8,997 bases of DNA, taken from positions 1-8,997 of the forward strand of contig JADFQT010000089.1 of the NCBI GenBank assembly GCA_022561675.1. Direction: 5' to 3'. The notes under the pieces were generated by a model. It saw only the letters and a list, made by a program, of their open reading frames with translations. It ran no database searches and was not told the DNA's origin. Positions 1 to 7,300 of this stretch are shown here, in pieces. Each line of letters starts with the position of its first letter. Positions within the stretch are counted from its first letter, which is position 1. The stretch comes from Chloroflexota bacterium (GTDB lineage: Bacteria > Chloroflexota > Dehalococcoidia > Lucifugimonadales > UBA3495). A program made the translations under genes and the position numbers.

Positions 1-982
1 CCGCATTCTCGGTCTGGCCCAGACGACGATTAAGCTTGTACCGGCCTACCCGCCCCAGGTCATAACGCCGGGGGTCGAAGAAGAGGCTCCGAATTAAGGT
101 GCGGGCGTTCTCCAGACTGGGAGGCTCGCCGGGCCGCAGGCGCCGGTAAAAGTCAATCTGGGACACGGCTATCCGCTTGGCCAATGTGGCATCGAACTCC
201 TGATCCGGCTTCAGCCACTCCCAAATCGCATGGAGATCGTCCTGCCGGAAGTGGGTGTCCTTCTCCTCAAAGACCGGGTCCCGCTCCAGGGTGGAAACGA
301 TGTATTTATGGTTTTCATCGATGTCCACATCTTTGAAGAGGTCCAGCATTTCCTCGTCCGAGGCCACACCCAGCGCCCTCAAGAAGGAGGTTGCCGAGAC
401 CTTGCGCTTGCGGTCCACCTTAACCGAAAGGATGTCCTTGGAGCTGGTTTCGAACTCCAGCCAGGCCCCCCGCGACGGGATAAGCTTGCCGAAGCAGAGA
501 TTACGGTCGCTGGCCAGGTTCTTCTCGTAGACAAAGTAAACCCCGGGTGAGCGAACCAGCTGGCTGACCACGACCCGCTCGGCGCCGTTTATAATGAAGG
601 TGCCGTTATCCGTCATCATGGGTATGTCACCCATGAAGATTTCCTGCTCTTTAATCTCTCCGGTCTCCTTCATTACCAGACGAGTTTTCACATAAAGGGG
701 CACCGCGAAGGTAATTTCCCTATCCTTACACTCGGCAGGCGAGTACTTGGCATCCCGGAAAAAATGGTCCAAAAAGTGCAGCTCGTACTTCTTACCGGTG
801 TAGTCGGAAATGGGAGATACTTCCAGGTAAACCTCCCGGAGTCCCTCGGTTTTCAACCACTCGTAAGATTGCAGCTGGCTCTGGATCAAGTTGGGAACTT
901 CCACTACCTGTGGAATTCGAGCGTAAGATTTGACCGGGGACGACTTCAAGGTGGGCACAGGCAGAGCAGGAGAAATGCTCAT
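1..982 (-). CDS. rpoB: RNA polymerase beta subunit, N-terminal part (runs off the window start)
   Basis: This is the start of the beta subunit of DNA-directed RNA polymerase, which with beta' forms the catalytic core for transcription. 327 codons are visible and the frame is open to the window edge; a full beta subunit is well over 1000 residues, so only the N-terminal protrusion and lobe region is present. The N-terminus reads MSISPALPVPTLKSS. Hallmarks are 'IPQVVEVPNLIQSQLQSYEWL' in pieces at residues 23-43, 'EVSPISDYTGKKYEL' near 54-68, 'DREITFAVPLYVKTRL' near 88-102, and the nearly invariant block from GTFIINGAERVVVSQLVRSP to GVYF at 127-150. The ATG at 982 is preceded by GGAGAGAGG ending 3 nt upstream, a good Shine-Dalgarno, and the family N-terminus fits this start. 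A consensus promoter lies about 135 nt upstream. The gene upstream is a monooxygenase, not rplL as in many bacteria. Identity is secure; the phylum is inferred. Confidence 0.97.
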   Translation of the reverse strand, partial: MSISPALPVPTLKSSPVKSYARIPQVVEVPNLIQSQLQSYEWLKTEGLREVYLEVSPISDYTGKKYELHFLDHFFRDAKYSPAECKDREITFAVPLYVKTRLVMKETGEIKEQEIFMGDIPMMTDNGTFIINGAERVVVSQLVRSPGVYFVYEKNLASDRNLCFGKLIPSRGAWLEFETSSKDILSVKVDRKRKVSATSFLRALGVASDEEMLDLFKDVDIDENHKYIVSTLERDPVFEEKDTHFRQDDLHAIWEWLKPDQEFDATLAKRIAVSQIDFYRRLRPGEPPSLENARTLIRSLFFDPRRYDLGRVGRYKLNRRLGQTENA

Positions 983-1116
983 TATCCTCTCTCCGTAGCT
1001 AAAAATGGGGGAGCAGGTACAGGGACGCGCAGGCTAGGGGCAAAGGGATATTAGGGTCTTGGAGTACCGGCGGGGTGAGAAAAGTCGCTACTTGCGGCAT
1101 ATAGCAGTAACCCACC

Positions 1117-1144
1117 ATTATAACTATTTTTCATTTATTGTCAA
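1117..1144 (-). promoter_or_regulatory. Consensus sigma-70-type promoter for rpoB
   Basis: On the minus strand a perfect -35 (TTGACA, 1144-1139) and a perfect -10 (TATAAT, 1122-1117) are separated by a 16-bp, AT-rich spacer. The expected start site is near 1110, giving an untranslated leader of roughly 128 nt before the rpoB ATG at 982. Both hexamers match consensus 6/6 and point at rpoB with no gene in between, so this is the strongest regulatory call in the window. The 16-bp spacing is one below the optimum of 17. Confidence 0.85.
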
Positions 1145-1365
1145 GTATATGCTCTTTGGATTTTGTTGGGTTTGTCGATGCTGCCGGCGGGTAACCCGAA
1201 AATGGATGACGGTAATCTCACTAGCCCGTACGAAAAGGTTCGGTGGGGAGCGGCATACGCTGCCGAAACGACTCTGGGGCCAGGTCCAAGCTCTCCGCCC
1301 GGCGCCGGTCGTCCCTGTCGTCCCGGTCGTTAAGGTAAGGTCGAGATCAGCCACGACAAGGGAAA

Positions 1366-1436
1366 TTAAGTGGTTACCTCAAATTTTCACCCCGAGTCCT
1401 TCGAAATGACACGGGTCGATTTGAGATAGTCGCTAA
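1366..1436 (-). repeat. 71-bp element copy A (imperfect terminal inverted repeats, conserved core)
   Basis: Read on the minus strand, the element runs from 1436 to 1366. It opens with TTAGCGACTATCTCAAAT and closes with ATTTGAGGTAACCACTTAA. These ends are imperfect inverted repeats of each other, so an RNA copy could fold into a long stem. The middle holds a 25-nt core at 1411-1387, beginning TGTCATTTCGAAGG and ending CTCGGGGTGA. A second copy lies at 8249-8319 on the plus strand, with the same total length and no gaps in the alignment; the core agrees at 24 of 25 positions and the arms are more diverged. The element carries no gene and sits just past the stop codon of the monooxygenase. The pattern suits a small non-autonomous (MITE- or REP-like) repeat, though the mobilising enzyme is unknown. 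Confidence 0.7.
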
Positions 1437-1447
1437 GCGTGGCGCGG

Positions 1448-2491
1448 CTAAACCAGCTGCGGAAGCACTTCCTTATTGAACATCCGTAGAGAATTGAGCT
1501 GCTGGTCGTGGGATAACTGGTTGCCGTAGTTGATCTCGAAAACCAACTGGTCCAAGCCCAGTACTTGCTTCAGCCGCCGCAGCCGTTCCGTAACGTTTTC
1601 AGGAGTGCCATACACTACCTTATCCCGCAGCCAGTCATCGTAGCTCATACCCAGGATGCGCTCGCTCTCGGCGCCCCAGTTACCGGTAGTGCCACCATAA
1701 GTTGCATAGCTGCCTACCCGCGTTCCTAATCGTTGCATCGAAAACATGGCGCTTTGCTGGGGGTCGGCGTAGGCTGCCTCGGCGGTGGCCGCCACGTAAA
1801 TCGGCACTCGGACCCCCACCTCGCCCTCCCCTTCATGGCCGGCGTTTTTCCAGGCCTGACGATACTGCTGAATTGGCCCTGCCAAATCATCCAGGGTAAA
1901 CACCCGAGAAGGGTTGACAAATATGGGGAAGCCCATGCGGCCGACTATCGGGAAGGATTCAGCGGAGGTGACCCCCACGCGGATGGGAGGAAAGGGATCT
2001 TGCAGTGGCTTGGGCTCGATGTCCAAGTCATGGCATTGGTAATATTCTCCTGTGAAGGAGAAGCTTTCTGTAGTCCAGGCCCTGGTAATTATTTCCAGGG
2101 ATTCTTCGAACCGACCCCGGCTCTCGACGAAAGGCACCCCGTAACCTTCATGCACATTGGGAAAGGTGCCCCGACCGACGCCGAACTCGATCCTCCCCTG
2201 GCTGATGTGGTCCAGCGTGGCTATCTCTTCGGCGATGCGCACCGGATTTCCCAGGGGGAGGATATGGACCGCCAAACCAATCCGGATGTTTTGGGTGCGG
2301 GCCGCCAGGGCGCTGGCGATGGTGATCGGCGCGGACAGCACCCGGCCGGCGTTGAAGTGGTATTCGGCCAGCCAAACCGACTGTATCCCCAGAGACTCAG
2401 CTTCATCCACCAGGGCAAACCCTTCCTGAAAAGCCTCCTGGTAGGTGCTGTTCTCTCGGCGGGGGAACTCCAAAAACAGGCCGATGTTCAT
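1448..2491 (-). CDS. LLM-class flavin-dependent monooxygenase (bacterial luciferase-like)
   Basis: This 347-residue protein belongs to the luciferase-like monooxygenase family: TIM-barrel enzymes that use reduced FMN (or F420 in some branches) and oxygen to oxidise an organic substrate in the cytoplasm. The N-terminus MNIGLFLEF is the typical first barrel strand. AEYHF at 42-46 matches the AEHH-type motif of the family, and LDHISQGRIEFGVGRG at 93-108 is the family signature. 'PPIRVGVTSAESFPIVGRMG' near 168-187 and the C-terminal 'YGTPENVTERL' also fit. The length is normal. The ATG at 2491 is preceded by AGAGGAG with a 7-nt gap, a strong ribosome binding site. The Nudix stop lies 56 bp upstream with no clear promoter between them, so the two are probably co-transcribed. 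The substrate cannot be told from sequence. Many paralogues of this family occur in Dehalococcoidia and SAR202-type genomes (family knowledge). Confidence 0.93.
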   Translation of the reverse strand: MNIGLFLEFPRRENSTYQEAFQEGFALVDEAESLGIQSVWLAEYHFNAGRVLSAPITIASALAARTQNIRIGLAVHILPLGNPVRIAEEIATLDHISQGRIEFGVGRGTFPNVHEGYGVPFVESRGRFEESLEIITRAWTTESFSFTGEYYQCHDLDIEPKPLQDPFPPIRVGVTSAESFPIVGRMGFPIFVNPSRVFTLDDLAGPIQQYRQAWKNAGHEGEGEVGVRVPIYVAATAEAAYADPQQSAMFSMQRLGTRVGSYATYGGTTGNWGAESERILGMSYDDWLRDKVVYGTPENVTERLRRLKQVLGLDQLVFEINYGNQLSHDQQLNSLRMFNKEVLPQLV

Positions 2492-2547
2492 GAGTATTCT
2501 CCTCTTTGCGGTAGAGAGTATCGCAGATGCGGCTTTTAACGCTTCCT

Positions 2548-3048
2548 CTACCCAACGAACAGCGTATAGGTGGAGCCGGAGACGTGGTTCAAAATCTGAG
2601 GGCTGAGCAGCCGCCGGTCATCGGCGAGCGCCCGCCTGGCGACCTCCAAATTAATGGCGGGTACCTGCGGCAGCGCCAGGATTTCCTCTAACGTGAAATA
2701 TTCGGCCCGATCCACTTCCTGCTGGTCGGGTTGGGGATCGCCCTTCCCATCGCCCATTAATGGGTTAAGCAATAATACTATATAAAGGCTGTTGCCGTTA
2801 TCGGGATCATAGCGGTTACGTACTCCCAGCACCCCCTGCACTTGGGTTTCAACCCCGGCCTCCTCGGCCACCTCCCGTACCACCGCCTGTTCGATGGTTT
2901 CGTCTTGCTCGACAAATCCGCCGGGCACTTGCCAATTACCTCTACCCCGGCGGGATGCCCGCCGTACCAGCAGGAGGCGATCATCGCGGACCACAGCCCC
3001 ACCTACTCCGACGTTATATCCGGTGTTGTAACGCTCCGGCAGCGGCAT
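2548..3048 (-). CDS. Nudix hydrolase
   Basis: This 166-residue protein is a Nudix hydrolase, a cytoplasmic enzyme that cleaves nucleoside diphosphates linked to another group using divalent metal. The full Nudix box is present and intact: G44-x5-E50-x7-R58-E59-V60-x-E62-E63-x-G65-V66. The strand before it (VGVGGAVVRDDRLLLVRRA, 13-31) and 'GNWQVPGGFVE' (37-47) are the usual lead-in. 'YIVLLLNPLMGD' followed by 'EVDRAEYFTLEEI' (89-123) is the common C-terminal half. The ATG at 3048 gives a start of normal family length; its ribosome binding site is weak (AAGGA about 10 nt upstream). The PAL-like gene ends 127 bp upstream and the monooxygenase begins 56 bp downstream on the same strand. The substrate cannot be assigned: ADP-ribose, (d)NTP and NADH types share this box. 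Confidence 0.93.
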   Translation of the reverse strand: MPLPERYNTGYNVGVGGAVVRDDRLLLVRRASRRGRGNWQVPGGFVEQDETIEQAVVREVAEEAGVETQVQGVLGVRNRYDPDNGNSLYIVLLLNPLMGDGKGDPQPDQQEVDRAEYFTLEEILALPQVPAINLEVARRALADDRRLLSPQILNHVSGSTYTLFVG

Positions 3049-3175
3049 GCTTGCCCATCCTTAGCTTTACTTATCAACTGAACCCGACTTGACTGGGACC
3101 GACCGGTGCGGCCTGGGAAAGATCCGCTGGCGATGGCTGGGAGAGCCCCGGAAACCCGGGCCTGGCACCACCGGC

Positions 3176-4057
3176 CTAAACCTGGCGAACGAACTTGTCC
3201 ACGCCGCCGGGATTGCCCAAACCGACGTAAATATCCCCGTGGGAATCCACCCAGCTGCCGTGCCCGGGCCCACGACAATCAAAACGCGACAAGACCTTGC
3301 CATCATGGTCCAGCACGCTGACCCGAGCCGAAGAGCCATCCACAGGCCCCTCGCTAACGTGGAACATTCCATCTCGATCTTGGGAGATGTCCATGGGACG
3401 CTGAATGTCGTCCCAGATGGCCAGGAACTCGCCATTCAGGTCAAACACCTGAATGCGGTGGTTCTCCCGGTCGCAGACGATGACCCTCTCATCGCCGGTT
3501 ACCAGCAAGCTGTGGGGCAGGTGGAACCGACCGGGTCCGGTCTTTCCGGGCTCTCCCCAGGAAGCTTTCAGCTCACCCCGACCGGAGAACCGGTGGACCC
3601 GGGCGTTGCGGTAGCCGTCGGAAACATAAAGGTCGCCGGAGGGTGCCGGAACAATCTCGCTGGGGTAGTTGAAGGGCCCCGCGGCTCTGGGTACCAAATC
3701 GCCGGGGTTTTCGCAGCCGGTGTCTGAGTGGACCCCGTGGCGTCCCAACATTTGGATCGGCTTGCCGTCCAGGGTGTAGATAAGGCAAACCGAGCTATCC
3801 CGGTCGGTTAGATAAACAATGTCGTTTTCGATAAAGATACCGTGGGCATAGAGAAAGGCGCCATTGCCCCATGAGCTTAGGTGATTCCCATCGCGATCGA
3901 AAATCACTATCGGGGGGTCCTTTCGCTGGAAGGCATATACCCGATCCTGGGAATCGGTGGCCACGGCGCTGACCATCGCAAAGCTCTCCCCAGCCGGGAG
4001 TTTCGCCCAATCATGAATTTCAGTATAGGTATACCTGCCGGTGCCCACGGTGGTCAT
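3176..4057 (-). CDS. NHL-repeat beta-propeller protein, peptidyl-alpha-hydroxyglycine alpha-amidating lyase (PAL)-like
   Basis: This 293-residue protein has the size and repeats of a six-bladed propeller, with NHL-type blades such as 'SGDLYVSDGYRNARVHRFS' (140-158) and 'ERVIVCDRENHRIQVFDLNGE' in pieces (190-210). It resembles the PAL family, which splits peptidyl-alpha-hydroxyglycine into a peptide amide and glyoxylate. Family landmarks can be picked out: an Arg in YAFQRKDPP (R45), a DGYxNxR motif whose Tyr (Y149) corresponds to the catalytic Tyr of animal PAL, and histidines in AHG (H72), PHS (H182) and GHGSW (H266) that sit like the zinc ligands. The match is from memory of the family, not an alignment. 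There is no signal peptide, so it is predicted to be cytoplasmic, and no hydroxylating (PHM) partner is visible. The ATG at 4057 follows AGGAGGTGA with good spacing. True amidation activity is uncertain; 'NHL-repeat protein' is the safe call. Confidence 0.85.
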   Translation of the reverse strand: MTTVGTGRYTYTEIHDWAKLPAGESFAMVSAVATDSQDRVYAFQRKDPPIVIFDRDGNHLSSWGNGAFLYAHGIFIENDIVYLTDRDSSVCLIYTLDGKPIQMLGRHGVHSDTGCENPGDLVPRAAGPFNYPSEIVPAPSGDLYVSDGYRNARVHRFSGRGELKASWGEPGKTGPGRFHLPHSLLVTGDERVIVCDRENHRIQVFDLNGEFLAIWDDIQRPMDISQDRDGMFHVSEGPVDGSSARVSVLDHDGKVLSRFDCRGPGHGSWVDSHGDIYVGLGNPGGVDKFVRQV

Positions 4058-4320
4058 CTGCGTTCACCTCCTGCTGCAGGGCTGCAAGAATTCCGGGACG
4101 GCTGGAAAAACAACCGCAGCCGCAGCCCTAGTATACGCCTGCGGTCTACCACGCGCTCTATCCGAATCGAAAGGCGTCTGAGGAAGGATGCGGACGATTG
4201 GCCAAGCTGGGTTTAGAGGGATTCTCCCCAGTACGGTCAGCAAAGGGAAGCAGTCCGCGGCACCCGGCAGGAGATGGGCCGGTCGTTGCGCTTCTCCCGC
4301 CGGCGTCCGTGGTCCTTACC
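4058..4320. other. Intergenic region between the surface-protein gene and the PAL-like gene
   Basis: These 263 bases hold the ribosome binding site of the PAL-like gene (AGGAGGTGA just upstream of 4057) and little else I can support. A minus-strand TATACT at 4135-4130 could be a -10 element, but no recognisable -35 stands at the right distance. Past the stop of the surface protein there are short GC-rich inverted repeats but none followed by a U-tract, so no standard terminator is called. Confidence 0.4.
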
Positions 4321-7300
4321 CTATTGGCGCTGGGCCTGCTGCCTTAGCTGAGATATCCCTTCGGCAATCTGGGCCCGCATAGCGTCGGTGGAGGCCAGCC
4401 TGGAGGCCAGGGTGCGCGCCTCCTCGTAAGTGCGGTAGCTAATCCGGAGCTGGATATGCAGGTCGCGGAAGAAATTGGCATCCTCTTCGCTTAACCCGTC
4501 AAGGATCAGTCCCGGGAAGGGACTGGCCTCTGTGCCGTGCAACTCCATCGGAGGCGGCTCGTCGGCGTCCCAGGTTTCAGAGACGTCTCCCGCCTGTATC
4601 AGGTAGTCCCGGGCGGAGGGCTGCCCCAGGTAGGTGCCGCGGAACCAGGCCAAGGTGCCCAAGGCCACGGTGAGGGCGAAACGCCACTGGTTGCCGCTAA
4701 GAGGTTCCAGAGGGGGAGCGGTGCTCAGGTCCCCGGCAATTCTTCTCATTAGAACCACCGTGTTCGAGGCGCACTCGTTTACCACACCGATGTAACCCTC
4801 CAGTCCCTGTAAGAAGGGCTCCGCCTGGGCAATTTGTCGCAGATCTTCGTAGGTTGGGTGTTGCAACCAGGCCGGTTGATAGGCTAGATCGATTTCTCCC
4901 TCCAGGACCCGCTCATAGACCTCTTCCTTCACACCTCCCATGCTCTCGATCATCTCTTCCAGCCAGGTCAAGTCTGAAGATATCTCCAGCAGGGGTATGG
5001 AGCTCACAAAATCAACCACCAGCTGGAGACGAGCCTGCTCCTCTGGGGACAAGCCTCGGGCTCTGCGGAAGGGACTCGGCAAGGCCCTTCTGGTGGGCGC
5101 CGCCAGGCTGGGAGCAGTCGTGGGCGCTCCGAGGGCCGGAGCCGCTTCCGGCTGAAGAATGCGGATGAACTCCGGCGGAACCGCTTCTTCCCTGACCCGC
5201 TTGCGGCGCGAGTTAAAGAAGGCGTAGGCGCCCCCACCGGTCGCCACCAAGCCGAGGGCCACCAGCATGGCCAGCAGCCAGATGGGCATTAATCCCGACT
5301 TCATCGCATAGGAGTTAGACCACCCGCTTTCGTTGGAGGCCTTATCCACGGCCTTGACCCGCCAAAAATAGTCGCCCCTGGGCAATTTTTCCTCTTCCGA
5401 CAGGGTGTACCGCGGATTATCCAAACCTGCCTTTTCCAGGATAATTTCGTCAAAGTCCCGATCGGCGGCTATTTGCAGGATGTATCTGACGCCACTGGGG
5501 TCCTCAACCGCGGACCAATTGGTTGCCGGCCTGAAGCCACCGAGAAAACCACCGCTACCGCCGTCGTTGGGCTCTCTCAGGCTGGGAGCGGGTGGCGGTG
5601 TGTCTTCTATGGTGAAAGAGATCTGCTCCTTGTTTTGCAGGTCATCCAGCCTTATTACGTGGTCTCCCTGGCGGGATTCGGGTATTTGGAACTCCAAGCG
5701 GAAGCTTCCGGAATCGTCGACGTCCGCGGTCAAGGTCGCTTGGCCCAGCTCATCATAGGTAAGAGTTACAGTGGAGTTCGGGTCAAATCCCTGGCCGGCC
5801 ACCATCACTTTCTGGCCCACATTACCCGTGATTTCGCTGAGCGTTAGGCTCGGCGAAACCGAAAAGCCCTGCTCGGGGGTGCCGGTCGCGCCGGAGAAGG
5901 GGCTCTTGGCCTGGATTGAATGAGTTCCCGCGCCGGATGGCGGGATATCAAACGACTCCTGGAAAGAGCCCACGGCATCGGCGGTAATCCCCGAGATCAC
6001 CGGAGTGTCATCGTATACCAAAGAGATATTCGGCTCATTGGTGCCGAAGCCAGACCCGAAGATTTGGATAGAGTTGCCCGGCGGCCCCTGGGTATATTCC
6101 AAGGTGATTCCGGGCTGTATCTGGAAGCCTATCTCCGTGCTGCCGTTCCCGTTCCCTGATTCGCCCGACTGGTTGACACCAATGACGTGCGTGCCCGAAG
6201 GCGAAGGCGGAACGAGGAAAGACCTGGCGAAAGCCCCTAAAACGTCGGCGCTGAAACCCCTGACCACCACCTCACCGTCGTAGGTTATGTCAATCTCCGG
6301 CTCGTTGGAGCCGAATCCCTTTCCGCTGACGTTAATGGTCATCCCAGGAGTCCCGGAAGTTATACTCAGGGTTAGCAAAGACCCCAGGACCAGCACGTCC
6401 TCCTTAATGTTGGCGCTGGAAGTCAGAGAACCGGTGGCGGAGAGCCGGTAGGTTCCGGCGGGCAGGAGCGGGATTTTTATTCGCGTATCCCAAGTCCCGT
6501 CGGCGTTGGCGATGATTCCGGTGGCCACCGTCCTGTCGCCCAGCTCCAGAGTTATATCCTTTTCGTCGCTGATGAAGCCCGAACCAACCACGGTGACGGT
6601 TTCCCCCGGCGCGCCCCGCCCGGTGCTGAGGGACACGCCGGCGGTAACGCTGAAGAGAAGCCGCAAAGCACTGCTGGTGCCCGGCACGCTAATGGGATAG
6701 GTCCCGGCGGCGGTGTGAGGGATATTGATTTCCGTCGACCAGGATCCCAATGGGTCGGCTGAGGCGGAGCCTACGATAGAATCCCCAAAATTGATGGGGA
6801 TACCAGTCTGGTTGGCCTGGAATCCCTCTCCCCTCAAGGTTACCCTGGAACCTGGAAAACCGGTGGGTTTGGCCACGCTAATGGACGGCGTTACGGTAAA
6901 GCTGGTGCTGGTTCCCTTCCCGCTGGACCCGGAGGCGACTATGGTCAAGCGGCCTCCCGGCGCGGTTGGGATGGTCAGGTCAGCAGACCAGACGCCCTGA
7001 GCGCTGGCGTTGACGTCAATGCTGGCCAGATTATTGCCGACAATCACCGAGATCCGCTCTCGGGACCGGGCTCCGGAGCCGTTGACCTTTACCAACGTGC
7101 CCGGAGCCCCGCTGGTGGGGTCAATGCGCAAACCAGCTCCCAGAGTTATTTTGGCCTGGCTCACGTCGCCCGCCGAAGTGGAAGAGCCGGACGCCTTGAT
7201 CGTGTGGGTACCGGCGGGGGCGTTGGGAACCTCGAAGGTGGTGGACCACACCCCCTGCGAGTCGGCGGAGATGCCGGAGGATACGGTTTTGCCGTCGAAG

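Larger units (their letters stand above)
983..1447. other. Intergenic region between the monooxygenase gene and rpoB
   Basis: These 465 bases hold no convincing gene. From the rpoB side they contain the Shine-Dalgarno and leader (983-1110), the consensus promoter (1117-1144), an unassigned stretch (1145-1365) and a 71-bp repeat element (1366-1436) that begins 11 nt past the monooxygenase stop codon. The unassigned stretch has a small perfect hairpin (CGGCA-tacgc-TGCCG, 1251-1265) and a 9-bp imperfect tandem motif (GGTCGTCCC/TGTCGTCCC/GGTCGTTAA, 1307-1333). Short open frames cross the region on both strands but show no family resemblance, and one runs through the promoter. I saw no hairpin followed by a U-tract that would be a standard terminator for the monooxygenase transcript. 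Confidence 0.6.

Noticed and set aside
1124..1354. Minus-strand open frame of 76 codons in the same gap
   Set aside because: Its Thr/Gly-rich middle comes from the 9-bp tandem motif and its end overlaps the promoter; no family resemblance.
1059..1409. Plus-strand open frame of 116 codons in the rpoB upstream gap
   Set aside because: It runs through the consensus rpoB promoter and repeat copy A, has low-complexity stretches and no recognisable family.
1733..2539. Plus-strand open frame of 268 codons
   Set aside because: It lies antisense to the monooxygenase gene, whose translation is a clear family match; the antisense frame shows no family features.
3145..3161. GC-rich inverted repeat after the PAL-like gene, considered as a terminator
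   Set aside because: The stem is imperfect (one bulge) and no U-tract follows on the minus strand.
3089..3727. Plus-strand open frame of 212 codons
   Set aside because: It is antisense to the PAL-like gene and is explained as a shadow of its codon bias.
4130..4135. TATACT on the minus strand as the -10 of the PAL-like gene
   Set aside because: No plausible -35 stands 16-18 bp upstream, so it is not called as a promoter.
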